In this document: one piece after another, positions 47,632 through 56,216 of the stretch
Layout of the letters: each line of letters starts with the position of its first letter
How positions within the stretch are numbered: the stretch's first letter is position 1
Source of the DNA: Halocynthiibacter sp. SDUM655004
GTDB lineage: Bacteria > Pseudomonadota > Alphaproteobacteria > Rhodobacterales > Rhodobacteraceae
Direction of reading: 5' to 3'
DNA: 64,000 nt
Assembly (NCBI RefSeq): GCF_026015885.1
Contig: NZ_JAPDUG010000002.1
Span: 310,001-374,000, forward strand
Made by a program: the position numbers and the translations under genes
The notes under the pieces: model-generated
Seen by the model: only the letters and a program-made list of their open reading frames with translations
Told to the model about the DNA's origin: nothing
Database searches by the model: none

Positions 47632-50600
47632 ATGTCAGATTTCAAAAAGATTCTTATCGCCAACCGCGGTGAGATTGCCATTCGTATCATGCGTGCCGCA
47701 AACGAAATGGGAAAGAAAACGGTCGCGGTCTATGCCGAAGAAGACAAGCTCGGCTTGCATCGCTTCAAAGCGGACGAAGCCTATCGTATTGGCGAAGGTA
47801 TGGGGCCAGTTGCCGCCTACTTGAGCATCGAAGAGATCATCCGCGTTGCCAAGATGTCCGGCGCTGACGCGATCCACCCGGGATATGGTCTCCTCTCTGA
47901 AAACCCCGATTTCGTAGACGCCTGCGAGGCCGCGGGCATTACGTTTATTGGCCCCAAGGCCGAAACAATGCGTGCCCTAGGCGACAAAGCCAGTGCGCGC
48001 CGCGTGGCGATCGAGGCCGGCGTTCCTGTTATCCCCGCCACCGAGGTTTTGGGCGACGACATGGACTCGATCCGCAAAGAAGCCGCAGAAATCGGCTACC
48101 CGCTCATGCTCAAAGCGAGCTGGGGCGGCGGTGGCCGTGGTATGCGCCCGATTTTCGGCGACGACGAGGTTGAGGAAAAGGTTCTTGAGGGGCGTCGTGA
48201 GGCCGAAGCCGCATTTGGGAATGGCGAAGGTTATCTTGAAAAGATGATCCAACGTGCCCGTCACGTTGAAGTGCAGATTCTGGGAGACCAGAACGGCGGA
48301 ATGTATCACTTATATGAGCGTGATTGCTCGGTTCAGCGCCGCAACCAGAAGGTCGTTGAGCGCGCCCCTGCCCCTTATCTCTCTGAAGAGCAGCGCGCAG
48401 AGGTCTGTGAATTGGGCCGCAAGATTTGCGCCCATGTGAACTATCAATGCGCAGGTACCGTCGAATTCCTAATGGATATGGACGACGGGCAGTTTTATTT
48501 CATCGAGGTGAACCCGCGCGTACAGGTAGAACACACTGTTACCGAAGAAGTCACCGGCATTGATATCGTTCAGGCTCAAATCCTGATCTCCGAAGGCAAA
48601 TCCATTCAGGAAGCCACCGGTAAAGCCAGCCAAGACGACATTCACCTCACCGGCCACGCGCTACAATGCCGCGTGACAACCGAAGACCCGCAAAACAACT
48701 TCATCCCCGACTACGGCCGCATTACTGCCTATCGTTCGGCCACAGGCATGGGCATTCGTCTCGACGGTGGTACAGCTTATTCGGGCGGGGTGATTACACG
48801 CTATTATGACTCCCTCCTCGTGAAGGTTACGGCGAAAGGCCCGACACCTGAAGCAGCAATTGCACGCATGGACCGCGCGTTGCGAGAATTCCGTATTCGC
48901 GGTGTCAGCACCAACATCGCTTTTGTCGAGAACCTGCTCAAGCATCCAACATTCCTCGACAACACATATACAACCAAGTTTATCGACGAGACGCCGGACC
49001 TCTTTGACTTCAAAAAGCGCCGCGACCGTGCGACCAAAATCCTCACTTATGTTGCGGATATTACGGTTAACGGGCACCCTGAAACGGCGGACCGTCCGGC
49101 ACCAGCGGATGATCTACACGCCCCTGTTCCTCCTGCCCCAATCGGTGCGCCGAAGAACGGCACGCGCAATCTGCTTGAAGCCGAGGGGCCACAGGCCGTT
49201 GCGGATTGGATGGCTGCACAGAAAAAGCTCCTGCTGACCGATACAACCATGCGCGACGGGCATCAGAGCCTTCTTGCTACGCGTATGCGTTCGATTGACA
49301 TGATCAAGGTTGCGCCAAGCTATGCGTCGAACCTTGGCGATCTGTTCTCGGTTGAATGCTGGGGCGGCGCGACCTTTGATGTCGCTTATCGCTTCTTGCA
49401 GGAATGCCCATGGCAGCGCCTCCGCGATCTGCGCGCGGCAATGCCAAACGTCATGACCCAAATGCTCCTGCGCGCCAGCAACGGCGTTGGCTATACAAAC
49501 TATCCTGACAACGTCGTGCAATCTTTCGTCAAACAAGCCGCAATTACCGGCGTTGACGTGTTCCGCGTCTTTGACAGCCTTAACTGGGTTGAAAATATGC
49601 GCGTTGCCATGGATGCGGTCATCGAGGCCAATAAGGTCTGTGAAGGCACAATTTGCTATACTGGCGACATCCTTGACCCGAACCGTGCGAAATACGACCT
49701 CAAGTATTACGTTGAAATGGGTAAAGACCTGAAGGCCGCAGGCGCACATGTGCTTGGCCTCAAGGATATGTCCGGTCTGCTCAAGCCATCCGCAGCGGGG
49801 CTTCTCATCAAGTCGCTTAAAGAAGAAGTGGGCCTACCGATCCATTTCCATACACACGACACATCCGGCATCGCGGGCGCCACTATTCTTGCGGCGGCAG
49901 AAGCTGGCGTTGATGCAGTTGATGCGGCGATGGATGCCTTCTCTGGCGGTACAAGCCAGCCATGTCTCGGTTCCGTCGTCGAAGCCCTGCGCCACACAGA
50001 GCGCGACACCGGCCTTGATATCGGCGCAATCCGCGAGGTTTCCAATTACTGGGAAGGCGTACGCGCGCAATACGCTGCTTTTGAAAGTGGTCTCGCCGCT
50101 CCGGCATCAGAAGTTTACCTTCACGAAATGCCAGGCGGTCAGTTTACCAACCTCAAGGCGCAGGCGCGCAGCCTTGGGCTTGAAGAGCGCTGGCACGAGG
50201 TCGCCCAGACATATTCCGACGTGAACCAGATGTTCGGCGATATCGTCAAAGTGACACCAAGCTCCAAAGTTGTTGGCGACATGGCACTGATGATGGTGAG
50301 CCAAGGGCTGACACGCGATGAGGTGGAAGATCCGGAAGTTGATCTCTCCTTCCCTGATAGTGTGGTGGACATGATGCGCGGAAACCTCGGCCAACCTCCG
50401 GGTGGTTTCCCAGCGGCAATCCAAGCCAAAATCCTCAAAGGCGAGAAGCCAAGCGTTGAGCGCCCTGGCGCCTCCATGGAACCCATCGACCTTGAGGCCG
50501 TGCGTGCAAAAGTTTCAGAAGAGCTTGATGGATTTGTCGTCGATGACGAAGACCTGAACGGCTACCTTATGTATCCCAAGGTGTTCCTCGATTACATGGG

Positions 50601-51072
50601 CCGCCACCGTACCTATGGTCCGGTCCGCGCGCTTCCGACACGTACATTCTTCTATGGCATGGAGCCGGGCGAAGAGATCACTGCTGAAATCGACCCAGGC
50701 AAAACGCTCGAGATTCGTTTGCAAGCCGTAGGTGAGACTGGTGAGGACGGCGACGTTAAGGTTTTCTTTGAGCTTAACGGCCAGCCACGTGTGATCCGCG
50801 TACCAAACCGCCTTGTAAAGTCGCAAACTGCTGCACGGCCAAAAGCCGAAGATGGTAACGCAAACCACATCGGCGCACCAATGCCAGGTGTTGTAGCCTC
50901 ACTGGCGGCAACTGTTGGCCAGAAGGTGCACGAAGGCGATCTCCTTCTCACGATCGAGGCGATGAAAATGGAGACCGGCATTCATGCCGAGCGTGATGCG
51001 GTTGTGAAAGCTGTGCATGTAGCACCAGGCGGCCAAATCGATGCCAAGGATTTGCTTGTCGAACTGGAATAA
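47632..51072 (+). CDS. pyc: Pyruvate carboxylase
   Basis: A single-chain biotin enzyme that makes oxaloacetate from pyruvate, bicarbonate and ATP to refill the TCA cycle. The biotin carboxylase domain covers about residues 1-460 (ILIANRGEIAIR at the start, GGGGRGMR ATP loop, FIEVNPRVQVEHTVTEE), the carboxyltransferase domain about 530-810 (TTMRDGHQSLLATR, FHTHDTSG), then the PYC/OADA domain and the C-terminal biotinyl domain with EAMKMET, biotin lysine at about 1112. At 1146 aa it is full length. The start MSDFKKILIA follows GGGGA. In this order pyruvate carboxylase is the main anaplerotic enzyme. Confidence 0.97.
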   Translation: MSDFKKILIANRGEIAIRIMRAANEMGKKTVAVYAEEDKLGLHRFKADEAYRIGEGMGPVAAYLSIEEIIRVAKMSGADAIHPGYGLLSENPDFVDACEAAGITFIGPKAETMRALGDKASARRVAIEAGVPVIPATEVLGDDMDSIRKEAAEIGYPLMLKASWGGGGRGMRPIFGDDEVEEKVLEGRREAEAAFGNGEGYLEKMIQRARHVEVQILGDQNGGMYHLYERDCSVQRRNQKVVERAPAPYLSEEQRAEVCELGRKICAHVNYQCAGTVEFLMDMDDGQFYFIEVNPRVQVEHTVTEEVTGIDIVQAQILISEGKSIQEATGKASQDDIHLTGHALQCRVTTEDPQNNFIPDYGRITAYRSATGMGIRLDGGTAYSGGVITRYYDSLLVKVTAKGPTPEAAIARMDRALREFRIRGVSTNIAFVENLLKHPTFLDNTYTTKFIDETPDLFDFKKRRDRATKILTYVADITVNGHPETADRPAPADDLHAPVPPAPIGAPKNGTRNLLEAEGPQAVADWMAAQKKLLLTDTTMRDGHQSLLATRMRSIDMIKVAPSYASNLGDLFSVECWGGATFDVAYRFLQECPWQRLRDLRAAMPNVMTQMLLRASNGVGYTNYPDNVVQSFVKQAAITGVDVFRVFDSLNWVENMRVAMDAVIEANKVCEGTICYTGDILDPNRAKYDLKYYVEMGKDLKAAGAHVLGLKDMSGLLKPSAAGLLIKSLKEEVGLPIHFHTHDTSGIAGATILAAAEAGVDAVDAAMDAFSGGTSQPCLGSVVEALRHTERDTGLDIGAIREVSNYWEGVRAQYAAFESGLAAPASEVYLHEMPGGQFTNLKAQARSLGLEERWHEVAQTYSDVNQMFGDIVKVTPSSKVVGDMALMMVSQGLTRDEVEDPEVDLSFPDSVVDMMRGNLGQPPGGFPAAIQAKILKGEKPSVERPGASMEPIDLEAVRAKVSEELDGFVVDDEDLNGYLMYPKVFLDYMGRHRTYGPVRALPTRTFFYGMEPGEEITAEIDPGKTLEIRLQAVGETGEDGDVKVFFELNGQPRVIRVPNRLVKSQTAARPKAEDGNANHIGAPMPGVVASLAATVGQKVHEGDLLLTIEAMKMETGIHAERDAVVKAVHVAPGGQIDAKDLLVELE

Positions 51073-51122
51073 GCTGATCTGAAAATACGGCCCCCTGTTA
51101 GATGGGGCCAAACTCTACAATG

Positions 51123-51151
51123 CCCGCCGCAGGAAACTGTGGCGGGTTTTT
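51123..51151 (+). terminator. Rho-independent terminator after pyc
   Basis: CCCGCCGCAG pairs with CTGTGGCGGG (one G-U) around a GAAA tetraloop and is followed by five T residues. A second, shorter GGCCCC/GGGGCC hairpin lies just before it (51089-51109). Confidence 0.9.
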
Positions 51152-51165
51152 CGTTGAGAATCTCG

Positions 51166-51321
51166 TTACACGTTAACCTGACTCAAACACATCGCCGCGA
51201 CGATCATCACCGTCAGGCTCATGATCCGAAAGGTCGAAGTTCCGCGTGGCCATTGAACGCGCGCGTGACAAATAGCGCGGGCCAAACCAGTTTCTCTATG
51301 GGTCTGTTCAAGGTGTCTCAT
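51166..51321 (-). CDS. Possible small membrane protein (51 aa)
   Basis: This short frame begins with ATG 6 bases after a strong ribosome site (GGAGAGG) and encodes 51 residues. The N-terminal half is basic and polar; the C-terminal part (FRIMSLTVMIVAAMCLSQV) is a single hydrophobic segment, so a tail-anchored membrane protein is plausible. No family is recognised. It fills the otherwise empty space between the pyc terminator and tRNA-Gly and reads against pyc. The ribosome site is the main support; it could still be a chance frame. Confidence 0.4.
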   Translation of the reverse strand: MRHLEQTHRETGLARAICHARVQWPRGTSTFRIMSLTVMIVAAMCLSQVNV

Positions 51322-51405
51322 CTGTCCTCTCCTGTGTTCCTGAATCTAATACGAACCGACTTCAGATATCCGTCACAAAAAAATTTCTTTTTATGCGATT
51401 TCCCT

Positions 51406-51434
51406 CTTGCAGCCCCCAGATGTTCGCTATAAAT
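51406..51434 (+). promoter_or_regulatory. Promoter of tRNA-Gly
   Basis: A CTTGCA -35-like element (51406-51411) and a TATAAAT -10 element (51428-51434) stand 16 bases apart, placing the transcript start about 12 bases before the tRNA. Confidence 0.5.
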
Positions 51435-51452
51435 CAGGCCTCACCAAACGGC

Positions 51453-51527
51453 GCGGGCGTAGCTCAGGGGTAGAGCATAACCTTGCCAAGGTTAGGGTCG
51501 GGCGTTCGAATCGCCTCGCCCGCTCCA
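51453..51527 (+). tRNA. tRNA-Gly (anticodon GCC)
   Basis: A 75-base tRNA with a 7-bp acceptor stem (GCGGGCG with CGCCCGC), a D arm around AGGGGTA, an anticodon stem TAACC/GGTTA with loop TTGCCAA (anticodon GCC, reads GGC/GGU), a T arm with GTTCGAATC, and an encoded 3' CCA after the discriminator T. Confidence 0.97.
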
Positions 51528-51562
51528 ATTGGTTAATTATCCGCCACCCACGGATATCACGG

Positions 51563-51596
51563 AAGAGCCGCTCTCACATATGTGATGGCGGCTCTT
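51563..51596 (+). terminator. Cruciform-like hairpin after tRNA-Gly, possible terminator
   Basis: AAGAGCCGC (51563-51571) pairs with GCGGCTCTT (51588-51596), and the loop itself holds a perfect palindrome TCACATATGTGA. The T tract after it is short (TTGTGATT), so it may be a terminator or a binding site. Confidence 0.45.
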
Positions 51597-51753
51597 GTGA
51601 TTCACGGGCTTGTGATCGCGTTTTCCAAGCAAACCTGCCATTTCTTTACCGTTGCATTCGCTTTCTGGCTCTTTATTGTCAGATTGTAGGACATCACCTC
51701 CCCGCCTAAAGCCGCATACGCGCCTCAATCAGGCGGGAAAAGGAGTCGGGCGC

Positions 51754-52503
51754 ATGAAATTAGACCAGTCAAAAATCGAAGAGCATTTCGGACAGATCGA
51801 GCGCAAAGGCTATCTGCCCGACATTATTGCTTCTGATATCTTGGCAAAGGTCCAGTCCGGTATTCTCAAGCCAGGTGATTGTCTCCCAACCGAAATAATG
51901 TTGGCGCAAAGATTCGGCGTGAGTCGGAACGTCGTTCGTGAGGCGATTGCTCGCCTTCGTTCGGATGGGGTTATTGCGACAAAGCAAGGCCGCGGGGCGG
52001 TGATCAAACCGATTTCCGAGCGCGCGACCTTTCGGGTGGATACACAAAACATGCCCGAAGAAAACGCTCTCGCGCAATTGTTTGAGCTAAGGGCCATCCT
52101 TGAAATCGACGTTGCCGGAATTGCTGCACTTCGCCGAAGCGATGATGATCTTGCCCAACTCGATGAGACAATGAACGTTATGGCCGAAAGCAAAGTGTTC
52201 GACGATCTGCGCCTACAGTCAGACGCGCGCTTTCATCGCCTCCTCGGCCAAGCAACAGGAAACAGCTACCTCGCAGGCTTTGTCGACTACATTTCCGGAC
52301 GCCTTGCTGACACAACACGCAAGACAGAACGCGTCTATGGCAAAGACGACCTGCTTGAGATTTCCGTAGCCGAACATCTCGCGGTTCTTGAAGCTGTCAG
52401 GGCACAAAACCCAACCGCGGCTCGCGAGGCAATGGCCAGACACGTAAAGGCCGCCGCTGGTCGTCTTGGCCTAACCATTCCAGAAACCGCTGGCGTCGCT
52501 TAG
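51754..52503 (+). CDS. FadR/GntR-family transcriptional regulator
   Basis: The N-terminal winged helix-turn-helix of the GntR family (about residues 20-88, LPTEIMLAQRFGVSRNVVREAIARLRSDGVI) is followed by a FadR/FCD-type helical ligand domain (LFELRAILEIDVAGIAA through the C-terminal EHLAVLEAV and AMARHV histidine positions that bind metal or organic acids). At 249 aa it is standard. AAAAGGAG precedes the ATG. The dehydrogenase gene 105 bases downstream is the likely target, so the ligand may be a sugar acid or its breakdown product. Confidence 0.88.
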   Translation: MKLDQSKIEEHFGQIERKGYLPDIIASDILAKVQSGILKPGDCLPTEIMLAQRFGVSRNVVREAIARLRSDGVIATKQGRGAVIKPISERATFRVDTQNMPEENALAQLFELRAILEIDVAGIAALRRSDDDLAQLDETMNVMAESKVFDDLRLQSDARFHRLLGQATGNSYLAGFVDYISGRLADTTRKTERVYGKDDLLEISVAEHLAVLEAVRAQNPTAAREAMARHVKAAAGRLGLTIPETAGVA

Positions 52504-52608
52504 TTCATTGCAAGAATCCGCCGGAATCGCCAATAGGCGCTAGACACTCACCACGCGCTGACCTAGTGTTTGTCCAACAATCCAACTAGGCCCTGTAAGG
52601 ATACCAAA

Positions 52609-54114
52609 ATGCTCAAAGGAACCCATCTGATCGCCGGTGAATGGATCGGCGGCCCAAACACCTTTACGAACGAACCCGCAAGCGGCGAAGCCGACGAATT
52701 TGCGGTAGGAACAGTCGAACTTGTCGATCAAGCCTGTATTGCCGCCGAAGAAGCTTTCTGGAGCTATGGTTACTCCACACGCGCCGAGCGTGCTGCTTTT
52801 CTTCGTGAAATCGCCAAGGAAATCGACGCCCTCGGCGACGAGATCACCGCGATGGGCTCTAAGGAAACAGGTCTTCCAGAGGCTCGCCTCGTTGGGGAAC
52901 GCGGCCGAACAACAGGCCAGTTGAACCTCTTCGCAGATCACATCGAAAAAGGTGACTACCTTGATCGCCGCTTTGATGAAGCCCTTCCTGATCGCGCGCC
53001 TCTGCCGCGCCCTGACTTGCGGATGATGCAGCGCCCAATCGGCCCTGTAGCTGTATTTGGCGCTTCCAACTTCCCACTCGCCTTCTCAACAGCTGGCGGT
53101 GATACTGCTGCGGCTCTGGCTGCAGGCTGCCCAGTTGTCGTCAAAGGTCACTCTGCGCATCCTGGCGTGTCGGATCTTGTCGCACAGGCGATCGATAAAG
53201 CCATCAAAACCTGCGGCATTCACCCAGGTGTATTCTCGCAAATCCAAGGCGGTAACCGCGCAGTTGGTCAAGCCGTTGTACAGCACCCACTTATCAACGC
53301 TGTTGGTTTTACTGGCTCGCTTGGCGGTGGTCGTGCGCTCTTTGATCTCTGTGCCGCACGCCCAAACCCGATCCCATTCTTTGGCGAACTTGGTTCAGTT
53401 AACCCAATGTTCATCCTTGATGGTGCTCTCGCCTCTCGCGGCGCAGACATCGGCAAAGGCTGGGCTGCGTCGCTCACAATGGGCGCTGGTCAGTTCTGTA
53501 CAAACCCTGGCATTGCAATCGTTAAAGAAGGTAAGGAAGCAGAAGCCTTCGTTGCGGCGGCAACCGAAGCGCTCGGCGAAGTTCCTGCACAGACAATGCT
53601 CACCGAAGGTATTGCCTCCGCCTATTACTCCGGCCGCGACCGGATCCAAGGCACCGCCGGTGTTCAGGAAGTCCTGACGTCTACATGCGATCTACGCAGC
53701 GCGACACCTTACCTTTTCGCAACGACTGCCGAAGAATGGCTAAAGAACGAAGAGCTCGGCGAGGAAGTGTTCGGACCGCTTGGCATGGTTGTTACGGTTA
53801 AAGATCAGGAGCAGGCTCGCGAAATTGCCCGCTCCCTCCAAGGCCAGCTGACCTGCACCATCCACATGGATGACGCAGATGCAGACGATGCCCGCGCTCT
53901 TATGCCTATCATCGAGCGCAAAGCCGGACGGCTTCTGGCCAACGGCTTCCCAACAGGCGTTGAGGTCAGCGACACAATGGTTCACGGCGGCCCCTACCCT
54001 GCATCCACAAACTTCGGTGCAACTTCGGTGGGAACACTCTCCATTCGCCGCTTCCTGCGCCCTGTCTGCTATCAGGCCATCCCGACTTCGGTACTTCCCG
54101 ACGATTTGGTCTAA
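52609..54114 (+). CDS. Aldehyde dehydrogenase of the alpha-ketoglutarate semialdehyde dehydrogenase type
   Basis: This NAD(P)-dependent aldehyde dehydrogenase resembles the KGSADH group that oxidises 2-oxoglutarate semialdehyde to 2-oxoglutarate, the last step of pentose, hexaric acid or hydroxyproline breakdown. Catalytic residues are visible: Asn in FGASNFPLAF (about 154), Glu260 in ELGSVNP, and Cys297 in GAGQFCTNPG. At 501 aa it is normal. The start MLKGTHLIAG follows TAAGGAT. The FadR-type regulator upstream supports catabolic control. The other pathway enzymes are not in the window, so the substrate is inferred. Confidence 0.85.
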   Translation: MLKGTHLIAGEWIGGPNTFTNEPASGEADEFAVGTVELVDQACIAAEEAFWSYGYSTRAERAAFLREIAKEIDALGDEITAMGSKETGLPEARLVGERGRTTGQLNLFADHIEKGDYLDRRFDEALPDRAPLPRPDLRMMQRPIGPVAVFGASNFPLAFSTAGGDTAAALAAGCPVVVKGHSAHPGVSDLVAQAIDKAIKTCGIHPGVFSQIQGGNRAVGQAVVQHPLINAVGFTGSLGGGRALFDLCAARPNPIPFFGELGSVNPMFILDGALASRGADIGKGWAASLTMGAGQFCTNPGIAIVKEGKEAEAFVAAATEALGEVPAQTMLTEGIASAYYSGRDRIQGTAGVQEVLTSTCDLRSATPYLFATTAEEWLKNEELGEEVFGPLGMVVTVKDQEQAREIARSLQGQLTCTIHMDDADADDARALMPIIERKAGRLLANGFPTGVEVSDTMVHGGPYPASTNFGATSVGTLSIRRFLRPVCYQAIPTSVLPDDLV

Positions 54115-54133
54115 AGCCAGCAAAATCTTTTCT

Positions 54134-54162
54134 AAAGGGCTCCGATTTTCGGGGCCCTTTTC
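54134..54162 (+). terminator. Rho-independent terminator after the aldehyde dehydrogenase gene
   Basis: AAAGGGCTCCG pairs with CGGGGCCCTTT (one wobble) around ATTTT and continues into T residues. Confidence 0.85.
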
Positions 54163-54259
54163 TGTTTCGGGCTTAATTTCTCTTACTTTCTCGTAAAGCG
54201 GTTCTCTTTTCGCAATTAGGCACTAAGTTGCAATGAGACCTCCATAGACCGAGAAAATT

Positions 54260-54952
54260 ATGTCCGCATCAAACCAGCCCCCGACAAATCAGCGCGTAAG
54301 TGACGTTCCATTCCAAATTTGGGCGCTGGTCGGGATTATGGCGGCGATAGAGGTGGTACTTTCACTTGCTGATCGCGGGATCATCGGAAGCCCTGACTGG
54401 CGCGCGACGATGGTTATCTATGGTGCGTTTTGGTCGCCCCTTTTGTCAGGTGAATTGCTCCCCGCTTTTGACGCACAGCCCGTAACGATGTTTCTCAGCC
54501 ACGCGTTTTTGCACGGCGGCATGTTTCATTTGTTGATGAACACAGTTGTTCTGCTGTCGCTTGGCAAGTTCCTCTCCTCGCTGTCGGGACCGTGGCCAGT
54601 TATCGGGTTATTTGCCGTTTCTGCGATTGGGGGCGGTATTGTGTTTGGCCTGATCAACTCATCAAACGCACCGATGCTTGGCGCTTCTGGTGCAGTTTTC
54701 GGTTTCCTTGGCGCGTGGCAATTCTTCGAAGCTGCAAAGCTTCGTCGCACAGGTCAATCGCTAAAGCCTGTATTTTCAACCTGCGTCGGCTTGGTGGTTG
54801 CGAATATTTTGATCGCCTTGGTACTCCAAGGGGCGTTGGCATGGGAAGCGCATTTGGGCGGCTTCATCGCAGGAATTCTTATGGGGCCAGTTCTTCTGCG
54901 TCTTGCGCAAAACAGAGCGCGACGCCGCTTTGAAGCCTCACGAAAGTTTTGA
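54260..54952 (+). CDS. Rhomboid family intramembrane serine protease
   Basis: A six-to-seven-helix inner-membrane protease. The catalytic serine is in GASGAVFGFLGA (about residue 138) and the catalytic histidine in AHLGGFIAGILMGP near residue 196; the HAFLHGGMFHLLMNT loop of rhomboids is also present. At 230 aa it is a minimal bacterial rhomboid. Its substrates are unknown. The last 15 bases overlap the convergent membrane-protein gene. Confidence 0.9.
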   Translation: MSASNQPPTNQRVSDVPFQIWALVGIMAAIEVVLSLADRGIIGSPDWRATMVIYGAFWSPLLSGELLPAFDAQPVTMFLSHAFLHGGMFHLLMNTVVLLSLGKFLSSLSGPWPVIGLFAVSAIGGGIVFGLINSSNAPMLGASGAVFGFLGAWQFFEAAKLRRTGQSLKPVFSTCVGLVVANILIALVLQGALAWEAHLGGFIAGILMGPVLLRLAQNRARRRFEASRKF

Positions 54953-55546
54953 TGCTTCCTCTCGCATCCGATACCAGCGAAACCCCAACATCAATACAAA
55001 CATTAGAACCGCGACGCCGAGAATATCGCCAATAAATACTGCAAAGAACACCAGAAGCCCATCTCCCGGAATGATTACGCCGGACAACAGAAGGCTTTGG
55101 AACACCGAGTTGATGACCGACGAGATGGCACCAACAACAAGAATCAATTTCCAATTGATCGGCGTTCCGCGCCCTGCATATAGGTTCATACCAAAGAGCC
55201 GCATAAACTCGAACGCAAGAACGCCCGTGAGCGACGCGGCGAACGCAGTCGCGAAAACGAGCCCGTCCAACAAGAGATTTTGCGGGTCAGTCGAGAAAAC
55301 ACAGGCCGCGATGATATTACCAGCAAACAGGGCAATGACAGATGGCCACCCATAGAACAACGCGGCCAAGACACGAATACCGTGAGGCAAGTACAGAAAA
55401 CATGCAAAGACGGTGATTTCAGGGAAATAGATCGCCTGAATCGGCGCGATAACGAGCGCAACAATTCCATGCGCAAAAATATACAGAATGATTATTAACA
55501 GAAATGGCGCGGCAGATTTATATGCCGCTCTGCTTAGGTCACCCAT
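54938..55546 (-). CDS. MASE1-like integral membrane protein without output domain
   Basis: A 202-residue protein with about six membrane segments and a short basic C-terminus. The segment FLYLPHGIRVLAALFYGWPS resembles the P-x-G-x-x-LAALLL-G pattern of MASE1 sensor domains, which normally sit in front of kinase or GGDEF modules; here the membrane part stands alone. CGGAG lies shortly before the ATG. A sensory or transport role is possible; none is shown. The small winged-helix-like gene lies upstream in the same direction. Confidence 0.5.
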   Translation of the reverse strand: MGDLSRAAYKSAAPFLLIIILYIFAHGIVALVIAPIQAIYFPEITVFACFLYLPHGIRVLAALFYGWPSVIALFAGNIIAACVFSTDPQNLLLDGLVFATAFAASLTGVLAFEFMRLFGMNLYAGRGTPINWKLILVVGAISSVINSVFQSLLLSGVIIPGDGLLVFFAVFIGDILGVAVLMFVLMLGFRWYRMREEASKLS

Positions 55547-55676
55547 TCCAATGCTCCGTCCCCATGTGCACGAACAAGCCGTTGGCAGCAGTCACGCCTG
55601 CAAACGCTTGTTCGTCTAACGAAGCTTGAACGAAGGTTTATTTACGATCAACGGATAAAGTAAAGTATCCGTAATT

Positions 55677-55991
55677 TTACGCGTTTTTCAGAACAATCTC
55701 TGGATTCATATTCACGACGTAGGATTTCGACTTTGAACCTGCTGCTTTTTTAATCATTCCCTTCTCAAGGAGTGACCGCAAAGAACGATGATAGGTTGCT
55801 TGCGCGATAGATTTCGTGAGGCTGTGATTTCGGATCTGATCGGATGCGACAACATCACCTTCATTTTCCGTCAAGCTTCTTGCGGCTAGAAAAATATCAA
55901 TTTCTGATTGCGCAAGCTTGTCGAGACCGAGATCCTGCTCCATCTCCAACAGAATGCTTCGCAACTGAAAAAATGCTCTAAACTGATCCAT
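55677..55991 (-). CDS. Small winged-helix-like putative transcriptional regulator
   Basis: The 104-residue protein is helical in the first half (FRAFFQLRSILLEMEQDLGLDKL) and then shows a winged-helix/MarR-like pattern: LAQSEIDIFLAARSL, IRNHSLTKSIAQATYHRSLRSLLEKGMIKKA with a recognition-helix character, and a basic wing (GSKSKSYVV). No ligand domain is seen. The start MDQFRAFF follows AGGAG; an in-frame extension of 22 residues is less likely. A long inverted repeat lies 73-98 bp upstream and could be its operator. The regulated genes are unknown. Confidence 0.55.
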   Translation of the reverse strand: MDQFRAFFQLRSILLEMEQDLGLDKLAQSEIDIFLAARSLTENEGDVVASDQIRNHSLTKSIAQATYHRSLRSLLEKGMIKKAAGSKSKSYVVNMNPEIVLKNA

Positions 55992-56063
55992 CGCTCGCTC
56001 CTGTACTTGCTTAAAAATAAGATTACACTCAAATTTTCTGCTTAGCAACTTTGGCAACTTTCT

Positions 56064-56089
56064 CGTGTTGACAATTTTTTGTGAACACG
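56064..56089. promoter_or_regulatory. Inverted repeat CGTGTTGACAA-N4-TTGTGAACACG
   Basis: Two 11-bp arms with a single mismatch flank TTTT. The left arm contains a perfect TTGACA -35 hexamer on the plus strand. It lies upstream of the winged-helix-like gene (minus strand) and of the candidate sRNA (plus strand), so it could be an operator for either. Confidence 0.45.
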
Positions 56090-56099
56090 CATAGTCGTT

Positions 56100-56183
56100 C
56101 CACTACCCTTCCAAGCTAATTTTCCGTGAGTGGGAATTGCAGCGTAGTTGAAAGCTCTGATGCATTTAGCATTGGAGCTTTTT
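56100..56183 (+). ncRNA. Candidate orphan sRNA with terminator (about 80 nt)
   Basis: A strong Rho-independent terminator on the plus strand (AGCTCTGATGC at 56153-56163 pairs with GCATTGGAGCT at 56169-56179 through two wobble pairs, then T residues) has no plus-strand gene before it. A TTGACA hexamer at 56068-56073 could serve as -35; the -10 region (ATAGTC) is weak. Together they suggest a short RNA starting near 56100. The C-rich segment CCCTTCC near its 5' end could pair with ribosome sites. The terminator could instead serve the convergent octaheme gene. Confidence 0.35.
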
Positions 56184-56216
56184 ACATTCGGACGATACAT
56201 AAGTAGACGCCACAGA

